Below are positions 52,151 to 62,953 of a DNA stretch of 64,000 nucleotides, piece after piece. Location of the stretch: the NCBI RefSeq assembly GCF_900114765.1, contig NZ_FOUD01000001.1, positions 1 through 64,000 on the forward strand. Reading direction: 5' to 3'. The notes beneath the pieces are model-generated. The model was not told the origin of the DNA and did not search any database. It saw only the letters and a program-made list of their open reading frames with translations. Made by a program: the position numbers and the translations under genes. This stretch comes from Halopseudomonas pachastrellae (GTDB lineage Bacteria; Pseudomonadota; Gammaproteobacteria; Pseudomonadales; Pseudomonadaceae). The stretch's first letter is position 1. Every line of letters begins with the position of its first letter.

Positions 52151-54790
52151 ATGACCGATATTGATGCCCGTTTGCGTGAAGACGTCCATAACCTCGGTAC
52201 CCTGCTGGGGCAGACCATTCAGGCCCATCTGGGGGACGACTTTCTGCAACGCATCGAGCGTATTCGCCTGGGCGCCAAAAAGGGTCGCAAGGCCGATCAG
52301 GCGGCCAATGAAGCGCTGCTGGGCGCCCTGCAGGACTTGCCTGACAGCCAGCTGTTGCCGGTGTGTCGGGCGTTCAACCAGTTTCTCAACCTGGCCAATA
52401 TTGCCGAGCAGCATCACCGTATCCGCCGGCGCCGGGCCGACGAGCCCCAGGCCTTTGAGTTGCGCTGCGTCAACGAGCTGCTGCAGCGCCTGAAGGCGGA
52501 GAATTTCAGCGCTGATGCCATCGTCCAGCAAGTGAATGGGCTGGATATCGAGCTGGTGCTTACCGCTCACCCCACCGAAGTAACCCGCCGTACGCTGATC
52601 CAGAAGTACGATGCCATCGCTGATGCGCTGGCGCGTGGCGATCATGACGATCTGACCGCTACCGAGCGCGAAGAGGTCCGTCAGGATCTGGCCCGCCTGA
52701 TCAGCGAGGCCTGGCATACCGATGAGATTCGCCGCAGCCGGCCCACGCCGGTCGATGAGGCCAAGTGGGGCTTTGCCGTGATCGAACACTCGCTGTGGCA
52801 GGCGTTGCCGCAGTTTCTGCGTCGTCTGGACGCCGATGTACATGGCGCCACCGGCCAGCATCTGGATTTGCGCGCCGCACCGGTGCGCATCGCCTCCTGG
52901 ATGGGGGGCGACCGCGATGGCAACCCTAACGTCACCGCGCCCATCACCCGCGAAGTGCTGCTGCTGGGGCGCTGGATGGCGGCTGACCTGTACCTGCGCG
53001 ATATCGAGGCACTGGCCAACCAGCTGTCCATGCACGCGGCCAGCGACGAGCTGCTGGCCGCAGCCGGTAACGTCGATGAGCCGTATCGGGCCGTGCTCAA
53101 GCAGCTGCGTACCCGGCTGCAGGCGACCCGCGACTGGGCTGAACAGTCGCTGACCGCTCACGTGGCGATGCCTGCCGAGGTGCTGCGCGAGCTGGATGAC
53201 CTGCGTGGGCCGCTGGAGCTGTGCTACCAGTCGTTGCTTGCCTTTGGCCTCAAGCGCATTGCCAATGGCCCCTTGCTCGACACCCTGCGCCGGGTCAACG
53301 CCTTTGGTTTGGGGCTGGTGCGTCTGGACATTCGCCAGGATGCGGCGCGCCACGCGCAGGTATTCAGCGAGCTGACCGAGTACCTGCAGCTGGGCAACTA
53401 TGCAGAGTGGGATGAAGACGCCCGTTGCCGCTTCCTGCTGGACGAGCTGCACAGCCGTCGCCCGCTGCTGCCGCCGGACTGGCAGCCATCGGCCGATGTC
53501 GCGGAAGTGCTGGCGACCTGTCGGGTCGTGGCCAGCCAGCCGCAGGAGCTGCTCGGCTCCTACGTGATTTCCATGGCCTCGCATCCCTCCGATGTGCTGG
53601 CGGTCAAGCTGCTGCTGAAAGAGACCGGCGTCAGCTGGCCGATGCGTGTGGCGCCGCTGTTCGAGACCCTGAGTGACCTGGATCATGCTGCCGATGCCAT
53701 CGATCGCCTGCTGTCGCTGGAGCAGTACCGCGCGCTGGTGGGCGACGAGCAGGAGGTCATGATCGGCTATTCCGACTCCGCCAAAGACGCCGGCACGCTG
53801 GCGGCAGGCTGGGCGCAGTACCGCGCGCAGGAAGCGCTGGTGGGTGTATGCCAGGGGCACGGTGTGCACCTGCGCCTGTTCCACGGGCGCGGAGGTACCG
53901 TCGGCCGCGGTGGCGCGCCAGCGCATATGGCGATTCTCTCGCAGCCGCCGGGGTCGGTGCGCGGTCAACTGCGGGTCACCGAGCAGGGCGAGATGATTCG
54001 CTTCAAGTTTGGCCTGCCCGGCATCGCCGTGCAGAGCATGCTGCTTTATACCAGCGCGGTACTGGAGGCCAGCCTGCTGCCGCCACCAGCACCCGAGCCG
54101 GCCTGGCGTGAGCTGATGCAGCAATTGGCTGATCGCTCGGTTGAGGTGTACCGCGGTGTGGTGCGCGGCGAGCCACAGTTTGTCGAGTACTTCCGTCAGG
54201 CCACCCCTGAGCAGGAGTTGGGCCGCCTGCCGCTGGGTAGCAGGCCGGCCAAGCGTCGCAGCCAAGGCGGGATCGAGAGCCTGCGTGCTATCCCCTGGAT
54301 CTTTGCCTGGACCCAGACGCGGCTCATGCTGCCGGCCTGGCTGGGCGCCGGGCAGGCCCTGCGCGAGGCGCTGGATGCCGGCAAACAGGCCCAGCTCAGG
54401 CAGATGATGGAGGCATGGCCCTTCTTTCTGGCGCGTGTGGAGATGCTGGAGATGGTGCTGTCCAAGGCGGATGTGGATATCGCCCGCTTTTATGAGCAGC
54501 GGCTGGCCAGTGCGGATCTGTGGCCCTTGGGTGAACGCCTGCGTGCGGCGCTGGCGCAGGCCACGGCTGTGGTGCTGCAGCTGCGTGACAGCGAGACCCT
54601 GCTGGCGCATAACCCGGCATTGGGCGAGTCGGTAGCGGTGCGCAACCCCTACACCGACCCGCTGCATGTGCTACAGGCCGAGTTGATGAAGCGTACCCGC
54701 GCCCAGGGCGAGAGCGTTGATCCCGACCTGGAAAGGGCGCTGATGGTGACGATGGCTGGCATCGCGGCGGGTATGCGCAACACCGGCTGA
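52151..54790 (+). CDS. ppc: Phosphoenolpyruvate carboxylase
   Basis: Ppc makes oxaloacetate from PEP and bicarbonate, refilling the TCA cycle. The 879-residue product has the catalytic [13 protein letters not shown], the metal-binding [12 protein letters not shown], the substrate loop [14 protein letters not shown] and the [14 protein letters not shown] region. ATG 52151 gives the family N-terminus ([19 protein letters not shown]). It reads away from the small RHH-like gene. The 213-base gap to adk holds only a short palindrome, GACCGGCCGGTC (54789-54800). Confidence 0.97.
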   Translation: MTDIDARLREDVHNLGTLLGQTIQAHLGDDFLQRIERIRLGAKKGRKADQAANEALLGALQDLPDSQLLPVCRAFNQFLNLANIAEQHHRIRRRRADEPQAFELRCVNELLQRLKAENFSADAIVQQVNGLDIELVLTAHPTEVTRRTLIQKYDAIADALARGDHDDLTATEREEVRQDLARLISEAWHTDEIRRSRPTPVDEAKWGFAVIEHSLWQALPQFLRRLDADVHGATGQHLDLRAAPVRIASWMGGDRDGNPNVTAPITREVLLLGRWMAADLYLRDIEALANQLSMHAASDELLAAAGNVDEPYRAVLKQLRTRLQATRDWAEQSLTAHVAMPAEVLRELDDLRGPLELCYQSLLAFGLKRIANGPLLDTLRRVNAFGLGLVRLDIRQDAARHAQVFSELTEYLQLGNYAEWDEDARCRFLLDELHSRRPLLPPDWQPSADVAEVLATCRVVASQPQELLGSYVISMASHPSDVLAVKLLLKETGVSWPMRVAPLFETLSDLDHAADAIDRLLSLEQYRALVGDEQEVMIGYSDSAKDAGTLAAGWAQYRAQEALVGVCQGHGVHLRLFHGRGGTVGRGGAPAHMAILSQPPGSVRGQLRVTEQGEMIRFKFGLPGIAVQSMLLYTSAVLEASLLPPPAPEPAWRELMQQLADRSVEVYRGVVRGEPQFVEYFRQATPEQELGRLPLGSRPAKRRSQGGIESLRAIPWIFAWTQTRLMLPAWLGAGQALREALDAGKQAQLRQMMEAWPFFLARVEMLEMVLSKADVDIARFYEQRLASADLWPLGERLRAALAQATAVVLQLRDSETLLAHNPALGESVAVRNPYTDPLHVLQAELMKRTRAQGESVDPDLERALMVTMAGIAAGMRNTG

Positions 54791-54961
54791 CCGGCCGGTC
54801 GTCAAGTCTCCGCGAGGCGTGTTTGCCTGCGACAATGGTCCGTCTTGTGCATGGCCGCGTGGGCGTGTATGTTGGACGCCCTTTGCGAGCCAGCACGCTC
54901 TGGACGCACCGTATTTTCAGCATTCGCGCTCGCCGCGAGTGCCTGGCAGGTCGCTGGTTGA

Positions 54962-55651
<690 letters not shown>

Positions 55652-55671
55652 GTCCGTCTCGCTGGACCAAC

Positions 55672-55711
55672 AGACCCGTGCTGACTTCGGTCGCACGGGT
55701 CTTTGCATTTT
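55672..55711 (+). terminator. Rho-independent terminator after adk
   Basis: AGACCCGTGC (55672-55681) pairs with GCACGGGTCT (55693-55702), and the inner GAC-TTCG-GTC extends it with a stable tetraloop. A T-rich run (TTGCATTTTT) follows directly. It ends the adk transcript 21 bases after the stop and is the clearest terminator in the window. Confidence 0.85.
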
Positions 55712-55747
55712 TGTACAATGCCCGCCCCCTGAATTCAGAATCCGACC

Positions 55748-56422
55748 ATGACCACACTGCTTGCTCTGGATACCGCCACCGAGTGCTGTTCTGCCGCCTT
55801 GCTGCACGACGGCAGCGTCACCGCGCGCAGCGAAGTGATTCCGCGTCAGCATGCCCAGCGCCTGCTGCCGATGATCGAGGAGCTGCTTGGCGAGCGTCAG
55901 CTGCGCCTGCAGGATGTTGACGCTCTGGTATTTGGTCGTGGCCCCGGCGCCTTTACCGGCGTGCGCATTGCCACCGGCATGGTGCAGGGGCTGGCGTTTG
56001 CCGCCGACAAGCCGGTGGTCGCGGTATCCAACCTGGCGGCGCTGGCTCAGCGGGCCTGGCGCGAGCACGGTGCAGAGACCGTGGCCGCCGCCATTGATGC
56101 ACGCATGGATGAAGTCTATTGGGGTCTCTACGGCCTGCAGGACGGCGTTATGCAGTTGCTGGATGATGAGCGGGTGTGTGCGCCCGAAGCGGTCAGCCTG
56201 CCGGCGGGTGTTGGCAGCGTGGCCGGTGCCGGTACCGGTTGGCAGTATGCCGAGCGTCTGGCGGTGACCGCAACGCAGAGCTGGCCGCAGATGCTGCCCG
56301 ATGCCAGCGATTTGATCACCCTGGCCTTGCCCCGCTGGCAGGCCGGTGAGGTGGTTGACGCGGCCGATGCGCAGCCGGTCTACCTGCGCGACAAAGTTGC
56401 CACGCCCAAGGGGCAGGCGTAA
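55748..56422 (+). CDS. tsaB: TsaB, tRNA threonylcarbamoyladenosine factor
   Basis: TsaB (YeaZ) forms a complex with TsaD and TsaE that adds threonylcarbamoyl to A37 of ANN-decoding tRNAs. The 224-residue product has the ASKHA-type start LLALDTATECCSAAL and the family region VDALVFGRGPGAFTGVRIATG. A TACAAT at 55714-55719 may be its -10. It is a scaffold; the catalytic TsaD is not in this window. A small gene follows after 30 bases. Confidence 0.93.
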   Translation: MTTLLALDTATECCSAALLHDGSVTARSEVIPRQHAQRLLPMIEELLGERQLRLQDVDALVFGRGPGAFTGVRIATGMVQGLAFAADKPVVAVSNLAALAQRAWREHGAETVAAAIDARMDEVYWGLYGLQDGVMQLLDDERVCAPEAVSLPAGVGSVAGAGTGWQYAERLAVTATQSWPQMLPDASDLITLALPRWQAGEVVDAADAQPVYLRDKVATPKGQA

Positions 56423-56452
56423 GCTGGCGCCATTGTCTGAGGAGTACATTCG

Positions 56453-56767
56453 GTGCGTCTGGACGGTTTTAATCCTTATTCATCGCTGCCCGAGCGCAGC
56501 AGTCGAGCGGTTGCCAATACCTCTGGCAACAGCGCGCCTGCGTCTGTGCCGGGCAACGAGCAGGCCGGGGTTGCCGCCAATCGTCTGCCGTCAGCGCAGG
56601 TGGTCCCCTCGTCGGCACCCACTGCCGAATATATCCCCGCGCGCCGTGAGTCCTATGAGCCGGTTTATGGTCGGGCCAACCAGGCGCTGGCCAGTTACCA
56701 GAATACGGCCAACATGGCTGCCGACTCGGCGGTCGATACCCTGGCCGGCATCGACGTCTACGCCTGA
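56453..56767 (+). CDS. Conserved small protein of unknown function
   Basis: This 104-residue protein (MRLDGFNPYSSLPERSSRAV) is rich in Ala, Ser and Pro in its middle and has a helical end (QALASYQNTANMAADSAVDTLAGI). No membrane helix, signal peptide or catalytic motif is visible. Similar proteins sit beside tsaB in Pseudomonas. The start is GTG 56453, six to ten bases after GAGGAG. It ends four bases before the next gene, so the two are probably co-expressed. Confidence 0.7.
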   Translation: MRLDGFNPYSSLPERSSRAVANTSGNSAPASVPGNEQAGVAANRLPSAQVVPSSAPTAEYIPARRESYEPVYGRANQALASYQNTANMAADSAVDTLAGIDVYA

Positions 56768-56771
56768 TGTT

Positions 56772-57659
56772 GTGACAGCGTTACCCCTGCGTTTTATCAC
56801 CGGCTGCCCATTGTGGTCTGAGCCCGCCTGGGGTGGTCAGCTGTACACCCGTGGCAGCGACGCCGATGCGCGACTGGCGCAGTACAGCCGTGTGTTTGGC
56901 GCGGTCGAGGGCAATACCACCTTTTACTCCCTGCCCAGTGCTGCGCGGGTTGCCCGTTGGGCTGAGCTGCTGAGTGAGGACTTCCACTTCTGCGCCAAGC
57001 TACCCCGTGAGGTCAGCCATGGCGGGCGTCTGGACGCCAGTCATCCGGCACTGAAGGAATTCTTCAGCCGCATGGCGCCGCTGGAGCAACGCCTGGGGCC
57101 GATCTGGCTGCAGTTGCCCGAGCGTGTAGCGCCTGATGCGCTGGGCATGCTGGCTGACTTTCTGGCTGGCCTGCCCGCCGACTATCAGTATGCGGTTGAA
57201 GTGCGTCATCCCGGGTTCTTCCGCAAGGACGACGCTGAACGGCAACTCAACCGCCTGCTGCACGGGCGTGGTGTCGAGCGCATCAGCTTTGACAGCCGTG
57301 CGCTGTTCGCCAGCACCGCTACCGACGCCTCAACGCTAGAAGCCAAGCAGCGCAAGCCGCGTTTGCCGGTGCATGCCATCGCCCTGTCGCAGCGGCCCAG
57401 CGTGCGCTTTATCGGCGGCATGGATCGGGACGCCAATTGGCAGGCGCTGGCGCCCTGGCTCGACAAGTGCGCCCAGTGGTTGCAGGCTGGCTATCAACCG
57501 ATGCTGTTCATGCACACCCCGGATAACCAGATGGCGCCCCAACTGGCCCGAGACTTTTATCATGCCCTGCGTGAGCGGGTGCCGGCGCTGGTGCCCATGC
57601 CGGCGTGGCCCGGCGAGCGCGAGGCTGCGCAGACGCCGCAGCAGGCGGGTCTGTTTTGA
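56772..57659 (+). CDS. DUF72 family protein
   Basis: The 295-residue product belongs to the DUF72 (YecE) family, TIM-barrel-like proteins of unknown function: [19 protein letters not shown] at the start, [28 protein letters not shown] and [16 protein letters not shown]. These match the family core. The start is taken as GTG 56772 just after the preceding gene's TGA, since the longer open frame would overlap tsaB. It leads directly into rsmJ. Confidence 0.82.
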   Translation: MTALPLRFITGCPLWSEPAWGGQLYTRGSDADARLAQYSRVFGAVEGNTTFYSLPSAARVARWAELLSEDFHFCAKLPREVSHGGRLDASHPALKEFFSRMAPLEQRLGPIWLQLPERVAPDALGMLADFLAGLPADYQYAVEVRHPGFFRKDDAERQLNRLLHGRGVERISFDSRALFASTATDASTLEAKQRKPRLPVHAIALSQRPSVRFIGGMDRDANWQALAPWLDKCAQWLQAGYQPMLFMHTPDNQMAPQLARDFYHALRERVPALVPMPAWPGEREAAQTPQQAGLF

Positions 57660-57675
57660 TGCCACAGGAATATCC

Positions 57676-58464
57676 ATGAGCGAACACGCCCCCCTGTCAC
57701 TGGCCGTCACCTGGTCCGACCCGCAATGGCAAGCCAGCGCCGAGGCGCTGGCCGAACGCCTGCAACTGCCGGTGCTGGCCGAATCGGCAGCTGATGTGGC
57801 GCTGCTGCTTGAGCTGGGTGCGGCCGGGCTGGCCCTGCGCAGCACTGAAGCCGGCGCACCGGGTGCGGTCCGGGTGGACTTTGTTGGCGGCGCGCTGGCG
57901 CATCGTCGCCAGTTTGGCGGCGGGGCGGGGCAGATGGTCGCGCGGGCGGTGGGTATTCGCGGTAGCGTCAGGCCCAGCGTGCTGGATGCCACCGCAGGTC
58001 TGGGACGCGACGCCTTTGTGATCGCCGCGCTGGGCTGCGAAGTGACGCTGCTGGAGCGCAAGCCAGTGATAGCGGCGCTGCTGGAAGACGGCTTGCAAAG
58101 AGCCCGGGCCGCTGGTGGTGAAGTGGCTGAGATCGCCGCGCGCATGCAGTTGCTGCACTGCGATGCGATTGCCGCCATGGGCGACTGGCAATTGCCAACG
58201 CCCCAGGTCATTCACCTGGACCCGATGTTTCCGCACCGGGACAAGTCCGCGTTGGTGAAAAAAGAGATGCGCCTGTTCCGGCCGCTGGCCGGTGATGACG
58301 ATGACGCGCCCGAGCTGCTGGCGGCGGCGCTGCAGCTGGCCAGTCACCGGGTGGCGGTCAAGCGCCCGCGCAAGGCACCGGCGATTGCCGGCCAGCGGCC
58401 CAGCGCCGAGCTGGCCGGCCAGTCCAGCCGCTACGATATCTACGGCAAGAAGAAGCTGGACTGA
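57676..58464 (+). CDS. rsmJ: 16S rRNA (guanine-1516-N2)-methyltransferase
   Basis: RsmJ methylates G1516 of 16S rRNA with SAM. The 262-residue product has the Rossmann motifs [19 protein letters not shown] and [18 protein letters not shown], the catalytic region [16 protein letters not shown] and KRPRKAPAI, matching YhiQ. ATG 57676 follows CAGGAA. It converges with plsB across 28 bases. Confidence 0.93.
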   Translation: MSEHAPLSLAVTWSDPQWQASAEALAERLQLPVLAESAADVALLLELGAAGLALRSTEAGAPGAVRVDFVGGALAHRRQFGGGAGQMVARAVGIRGSVRPSVLDATAGLGRDAFVIAALGCEVTLLERKPVIAALLEDGLQRARAAGGEVAEIAARMQLLHCDAIAAMGDWQLPTPQVIHLDPMFPHRDKSALVKKEMRLFRPLAGDDDDAPELLAAALQLASHRVAVKRPRKAPAIAGQRPSAELAGQSSRYDIYGKKKLD

Positions 58465-58492
58465 ATGCCGACGGTTCCGGGGGAGTCCAGGA

Positions 58493-60970
58493 CTATTGGG
58501 CTGTAGCCGGGCTGTCCGCCGCTTCTGCGCTGCGCGCCACCTGCCGAATTGACAGGCGCACCTCGGCGCTGAGCACCCGCTTGGCGGTGTTTTCGGCAAT
58601 GTCTTCCAGCCCGGCGGCATAGTGCAGACGACCCTCATCGTCAGCTCGCAGTACCTGCTCATCGGTCAGTCGCTGGATGAATTGGCGGAACAGTGTCTTA
58701 TCGAAGAACTCCGGCGCGTTCAGGCCATGCAGAATCGACAGGCGCTGCGCCATGATGGTACAGCGTGCTTCCAGCTGTTCGGCGGTCTGGCTGCCGTTGG
58801 GGTAGTTCAGCAGCAGTGCCGAAGCCATGTAGAAACGCTCCAGAATCTGGATGATGCTGCGTGACAGCAGGCTGAGCATGACAAACTCGGCCGAACTCAG
58901 GTCCGGGCGGTGAATCTGCCCGTCGGCCTCGCGCAGCAACTGCTGCTCGACCAGACTGTCGATCCACTGCTGGATAACCGCTGGCAGCTCGTCTTCACGC
59001 CACTGCAGGAACAACTCGCCCTGCAGATACGGATAGATGCCCATGACCAGCCGCTCTATCTGGTCGCGCTTGATGCGCGGGTTGTTCTGGAACAGGCAGG
59101 CGATCAACGCCGGCAGCACCACCAGGTGCAGCACATTGTTGCGGTAGTAGGTCATCAATACCGCCTGGGGCTCGTCCAGGCGCATGATTTCGCCCAGGGC
59201 ATCGGACTGGCGCCCAATCATCTGCATCGCCTCGACGTGTTCGATCATCGCCTGGCCGTCGAGATTCGTCAGGGTCACGCCCGGGCTGTAGGGGACTGTT
59301 TCCAGTAGCGCCTTGTAGCGGTCCAGTGCCCGTGCCAGAGATGTTTCGTCCAGCGCCAGGCGGGCGGTGGACAGCATCACTAGGGCGACCAGGTTGACCG
59401 GGTTGACGTCGGCGGCGGCGCTGATGCCGCTGGTCAGCTCGCGTGCCAGGGTATTGGTGGTTTCGTTCAGCCAGCTTGGACGGTAGTCGGGGGCCAGTGT
59501 CTGCTGTCGCCAGCCCGGCTGTTCGCGGTCGAGGAAGTCGGCCAGCGCCAGCGGCTCGCCAAAGTTGACCGCGACCTGGCCAAAGCGCAGCTTGAGCGCC
59601 GAAAGCACCCGAAACAGGTCAAACACTGACTCTTTTTTCTTTGCCTGCCCGCGCAGCTCGCCCAGGTAGGTGCGACCTTCGAGCACCCGCTCATAACCGA
59701 TATAGACCGGCACGAACACGATAGGGCGACGCGAGGAGCGCAGGAAGCTGCGCAGGGTGATCGCCAGCATGCCGGTCTTGGGGCTGAGCATGCGGCCGGT
59801 TCGTGAGCGGCCGCCCTCAATGAAGTATTCGACGGGAAAGCCGCGGCTGAACAGGGTGTGCAGATACTCGTTGAAAACAGCGGTGTAGAGCTGGTTGCCC
59901 TTGAAGCTGCGGCGCATGAAAAAAGCCCCGCCGCGACGCAGGATACCGCCGATGACCGGCATGTTGAGGTTGATGCCGGCAGCGATATGCGGGGGCGTCA
60001 TGCTGTTGCGAAACAGCAGGTAGGACAGCAGCAGGTAGTCGATATGGCTGCGGTGGCAGGGCACGTAGATGATTTCGTTGCCGCGGGCGATGTCCTGGAT
60101 GCGCTTGAGGTTGTTGACCCGTATGCCGTCATACAGTTTGTTCCAGAACCAGCTGAGCACTACCTCAAGGAAACGAATGATGGTGTAGGTGAAGTCCGAG
60201 GCAATCTCATTAGCGTACCGCGCGGCAATGGCCTGGGCCTTGCTCTCGTCGATGCCTTTTTCGCTGGCCTCACGTGCAATGGCGGCGCGCACCAGCGGGG
60301 CGTGCAGCAAGCCCTTGAGCAGGGTACGTCTGTGCACCAGCTCCGGCCCGACCACTGCGGCGCGCTGCTGGCGGAAGTGCACACGCAGCACGCGGTTGAC
60401 GCGACGTAGGCGACGCTCGGGATCAAGGGCTGGTGGAATAAGCTCCGGCAATGCGACCCGTGGGCCAAAGTGCACGCGCACCTTGCGCCCATGCAGCATG
60501 ATCGCCAGCAGCTTGCGCAGGCGCCCGCCCACCCAGTTCCAGGCAAACAGCAACTTGATGGCCGATGACTCGCTGTCTGGTGACTGTCCCCAGAACACTG
60601 TGATAGGGATCAGCTGCACGCTGTCGGGGTGCTCCAGCACCTTACCCAGCCGCGGCGACTGGCCACGCGGATCGGGTCGCCCGACCCAGGAGCGCTCGCG
60701 ACTGAGAAAAATAAAAGCGTCACGCTCATCCAGCGGCGGCAAAGGTGCCCGTACCGGGCGCGGTAGGCCAGCCCGCACGCATTCGCGATCGGCCACGATC
60801 AGGTCTGTCAGCGAGCGGTAGGGCAATACATAGATGACGGGCTGCTGCGGGTCGATTGCCAGCTCCTCGTTGCTGTCACCAATGCGGCTGGAACGCGCCC
60901 AGAGATACAGCAGTCTGCGGGCCAGACCAAAGCGCAATCGACCAAACAGGGAAGCATAGGAAGTGGACAT
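58493..60970 (-). CDS. plsB: Glycerol-3-phosphate acyltransferase PlsB
   Basis: PlsB makes lysophosphatidic acid from acyl-CoA or acyl-ACP and glycerol-3-phosphate, the first step of phospholipid synthesis, at the inner membrane. The 825-residue product has the HX4D box [13 protein letters not shown] with His306 and Asp311, the same numbers as in E. coli, then [14 protein letters not shown] and [19 protein letters not shown]. The start at 60970 ([12 protein letters not shown]) fits the family; the frame is open to 61003. It is divergent from the ABC transporter operon. Confidence 0.95.
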   Translation of the reverse strand: MSTSYASLFGRLRFGLARRLLYLWARSSRIGDSNEELAIDPQQPVIYVLPYRSLTDLIVADRECVRAGLPRPVRAPLPPLDERDAFIFLSRERSWVGRPDPRGQSPRLGKVLEHPDSVQLIPITVFWGQSPDSESSAIKLLFAWNWVGGRLRKLLAIMLHGRKVRVHFGPRVALPELIPPALDPERRLRRVNRVLRVHFRQQRAAVVGPELVHRRTLLKGLLHAPLVRAAIAREASEKGIDESKAQAIAARYANEIASDFTYTIIRFLEVVLSWFWNKLYDGIRVNNLKRIQDIARGNEIIYVPCHRSHIDYLLLSYLLFRNSMTPPHIAAGINLNMPVIGGILRRGGAFFMRRSFKGNQLYTAVFNEYLHTLFSRGFPVEYFIEGGRSRTGRMLSPKTGMLAITLRSFLRSSRRPIVFVPVYIGYERVLEGRTYLGELRGQAKKKESVFDLFRVLSALKLRFGQVAVNFGEPLALADFLDREQPGWRQQTLAPDYRPSWLNETTNTLARELTSGISAAADVNPVNLVALVMLSTARLALDETSLARALDRYKALLETVPYSPGVTLTNLDGQAMIEHVEAMQMIGRQSDALGEIMRLDEPQAVLMTYYRNNVLHLVVLPALIACLFQNNPRIKRDQIERLVMGIYPYLQGELFLQWREDELPAVIQQWIDSLVEQQLLREADGQIHRPDLSSAEFVMLSLLSRSIIQILERFYMASALLLNYPNGSQTAEQLEARCTIMAQRLSILHGLNAPEFFDKTLFRQFIQRLTDEQVLRADDEGRLHYAAGLEDIAENTAKRVLSAEVRLSIRQVARSAEAADSPATAQ

Positions 60971-61276
60971 GGGACTCTCGAACTGGGCAGTGATGCCGGC
61001 CAAAGGCGCGACGCGAAGAATGCTGTGGATTCTAGCAGCTCCGGCGTTCGCCGGGCACGGGCGTCGCCAGCTGTTTACGGCCCTTGAAATGCAGGGGTGG
61101 GATTCATATAGTCACTGGCTCGTGCGCGACCGCCTCGGCCGACTGGCCGGGCATTTATCCGCCGACTGTGAACCAGCTCACGCTTGGGCTGTCGTAGTCC
61201 GGCATGGATGTTTGCGAGGTAACCGCTGGATGCCGGGGAGCGCACGAATGACCATTCTGGGGGAACAATAAAAGGC
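60971..61276. other. Intergenic region plsB / ABC operon
   Basis: This 306-base divergent gap must hold both promoters, but no convincing -35/-10 pair was seen. A small inverted repeat (CCGGCAT at 61199-61205 with ATGCCGG at 61230-61236) lies 40-80 bases before the ABC gene. An open frame here (60963-61271) has no recognisable product and no ribosome site. Confidence 0.5.
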
Positions 61277-62206
61277 ATGATAAGCATAAACAGCCTGACC
61301 AAACGCTTCGGCGATCACACCGCCGTCGACAATCTGTCGTTTGACGTCAAGCCGGGCGAAGTGCTCGGTTTTCTCGGGCCCAACGGGGCCGGCAAATCCA
61401 CCACCATGAAAATGCTGACGGGCTTTCTGACACCCGATGGCGGTTCTGCCTCGGTCTGCGGCTTTGATATTCAGCGCCAGACCCTGCAAGCCCAGCAGAA
61501 GATGGGCTATCTGCCCGAAGGGGCGCCTTGCTATGGCGACATGCGCGTCAGGGGCTTTCTTGAATTTATTGCCGATGTGCGTGGCCTGCGTGGTGCCGAG
61601 CGCAAGCGTCACGTGGATCGGGCGGTCGAGCAGGTTGAGCTGCAGGGCGTACTCGGCCAGCGCATCGAGACCTTGTCCAAGGGCTTCAAACGCCGTGTTG
61701 GTCTGGCCCAGGCCATCCTGCACGATCCTCAGGTATTGATTCTGGATGAGCCAACCGACGGTCTGGACCCAAACCAGAAGCACCACGTCCGCCGTCTGAT
61801 TCAGCAACTGGCTGAAGGCAGCAACAAGATGGTGGTGGTCTCCACCCATATCCTGGAAGAAGTCAGCGCGGTTTGCTCGCGCGCCGTGATCATCGGTCGC
61901 GGGCGTCTGCTGGCCGATGGCACGCCGGATGAGCTGGAGGCGCGCTCGCGCTATCACCAGGCGGTCACTTTGTCGCTGGGGCAGGCGGTGTCCACCGCGC
62001 CGCTGGAGAGCCTGCCGGGCGTGCTGGCGGTTGAGTCGCAGCGTGACGGTCAGCTGCTGACCGTGCTCGCCAAACCGGGCGAGGTGATCTTCCCGGCGGT
62101 AGGGCAGGTGGCCCGTGAACAGCAGTGGCAGGTCAATGAGTTGTCGGTGGAACGCGGTCGCCTGGATGAGGTTTTCCGTACCCTGACCTCCGGGGAGGCG
62201 GCATGA
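61277..62206 (+). CDS. Gld-type ABC transporter, ATP-binding subunit
   Basis: This 309-residue ATPase has Walker A GPNGAGKSTTMKML, signature LSKGFKRRVGLAQAI, Walker B VLILDEPTDGLDP and the switch histidine in VVSTHILEEV. The C-terminal 85 residues form a small accessory region. It resembles GldA, first named for gliding in Bacteroidetes, but the three-gene set is common in non-gliding proteobacteria with unknown substrate. The permease gene overlaps its stop by four bases (62203-62206). Confidence 0.88.
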   Translation: MISINSLTKRFGDHTAVDNLSFDVKPGEVLGFLGPNGAGKSTTMKMLTGFLTPDGGSASVCGFDIQRQTLQAQQKMGYLPEGAPCYGDMRVRGFLEFIADVRGLRGAERKRHVDRAVEQVELQGVLGQRIETLSKGFKRRVGLAQAILHDPQVLILDEPTDGLDPNQKHHVRRLIQQLAEGSNKMVVVSTHILEEVSAVCSRAVIIGRGRLLADGTPDELEARSRYHQAVTLSLGQAVSTAPLESLPGVLAVESQRDGQLLTVLAKPGEVIFPAVGQVAREQQWQVNELSVERGRLDEVFRTLTSGEAA

Positions 62207-62937
62207 ACAATCTGGGTGTGATCTTCAAGCGTGAGCTGGGCGGCTACTTTGCAACGCCGCTGGCTTACATCTTCATCGTGATCTTTCTGGTGCTGGCCTC
62301 GGTCTTTACCTTTTATTTGGGCGCCTTCTACGAGGCCGGTCAAGCCGATCTGAATGCCTTCTTCAACTTCCATCCCTGGCTGTATCTGTTCCTGATCCCT
62401 GCAGTTGCCATGCGCCTGTGGGCAGAGGAGCGCAAGTCCGGCACTATCGAGTTGCTGATGACCCTGCCGGTGTCCCGCGGCGCCATGGTACTGGGCAAGT
62501 TTCTCGCCGCCTGGGTATTCGTGGGCATTGCCCTGTTGCTGACCTTCCCGATGGTGCTGACGGTCAACTATCTCGGTAACCCGGACAACGGCGCGATCAT
62601 CACCGGGTACATCGGCAGCTGGCTGCTGGCGGGTGGTTATCTGGCGATTGGCTCGTGCATGTCGGCGCTGACCAAGAACCAGGTGATTGCCTTTATTGTC
62701 AGCGTGGTCGCCTGCTTCGTCTTTATCGTCAGCGGCGTGTCCATGGTGCAGAATCTGTTTAGCGGCTGGGCTCCCCAGTGGGTGCTGGACACCATTGCCT
62801 CATTCAGCTTCCTGATTCGCTTCGATGCCATCAGCAAGGGCGTGCTGGATCTGCGTGACTTGCTGTATTTCTTCTCGCTGATGGCCGTCTGGCTGTTTGC
62901 CACGGCGATTGTCATCGACCTGAAAAAGGCCGATTGA
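62203..62937 (+). CDS. Gld-type ABC transporter, permease subunit
   Basis: The 244-residue ABC-2 membrane protein has about six hydrophobic segments, among them LAYIFIVIFLVLASVFTFYL near 20-40, VFVGIALLLTFPMVLTVNYL, SVVACFVFIVSGVSMV and LYFFSLMAVWLFATAIVI at the end, with the ABC-2 motif RLWAEERKSGTIELLMTLPVS. It is GldF-like and should form the channel with the ATPase encoded just before. It is followed after 16 bases by the auxiliary subunit. Confidence 0.88.
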   Translation: MNNLGVIFKRELGGYFATPLAYIFIVIFLVLASVFTFYLGAFYEAGQADLNAFFNFHPWLYLFLIPAVAMRLWAEERKSGTIELLMTLPVSRGAMVLGKFLAAWVFVGIALLLTFPMVLTVNYLGNPDNGAIITGYIGSWLLAGGYLAIGSCMSALTKNQVIAFIVSVVACFVFIVSGVSMVQNLFSGWAPQWVLDTIASFSFLIRFDAISKGVLDLRDLLYFFSLMAVWLFATAIVIDLKKAD

Positions 62938-62953
62938 GGCAAAGGAGCTTGAG

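Noticed and set aside
52004-54667. 887-residue open frame antisense to ppc
   Set aside because: Shadow of ppc; composition is Gln/His/Arg-rich as expected from reverse reading.
56346-56771. Upstream extension of the DUF72 open frame
   Set aside because: It would overlap tsaB and the whole small gene; the family N-terminus aligns with GTG 56772.
60963-61271. 102-residue open frame in the plsB-ABC gap
   Set aside because: No ribosome site, no recognisable family and biased composition; it overlaps the plsB start region.
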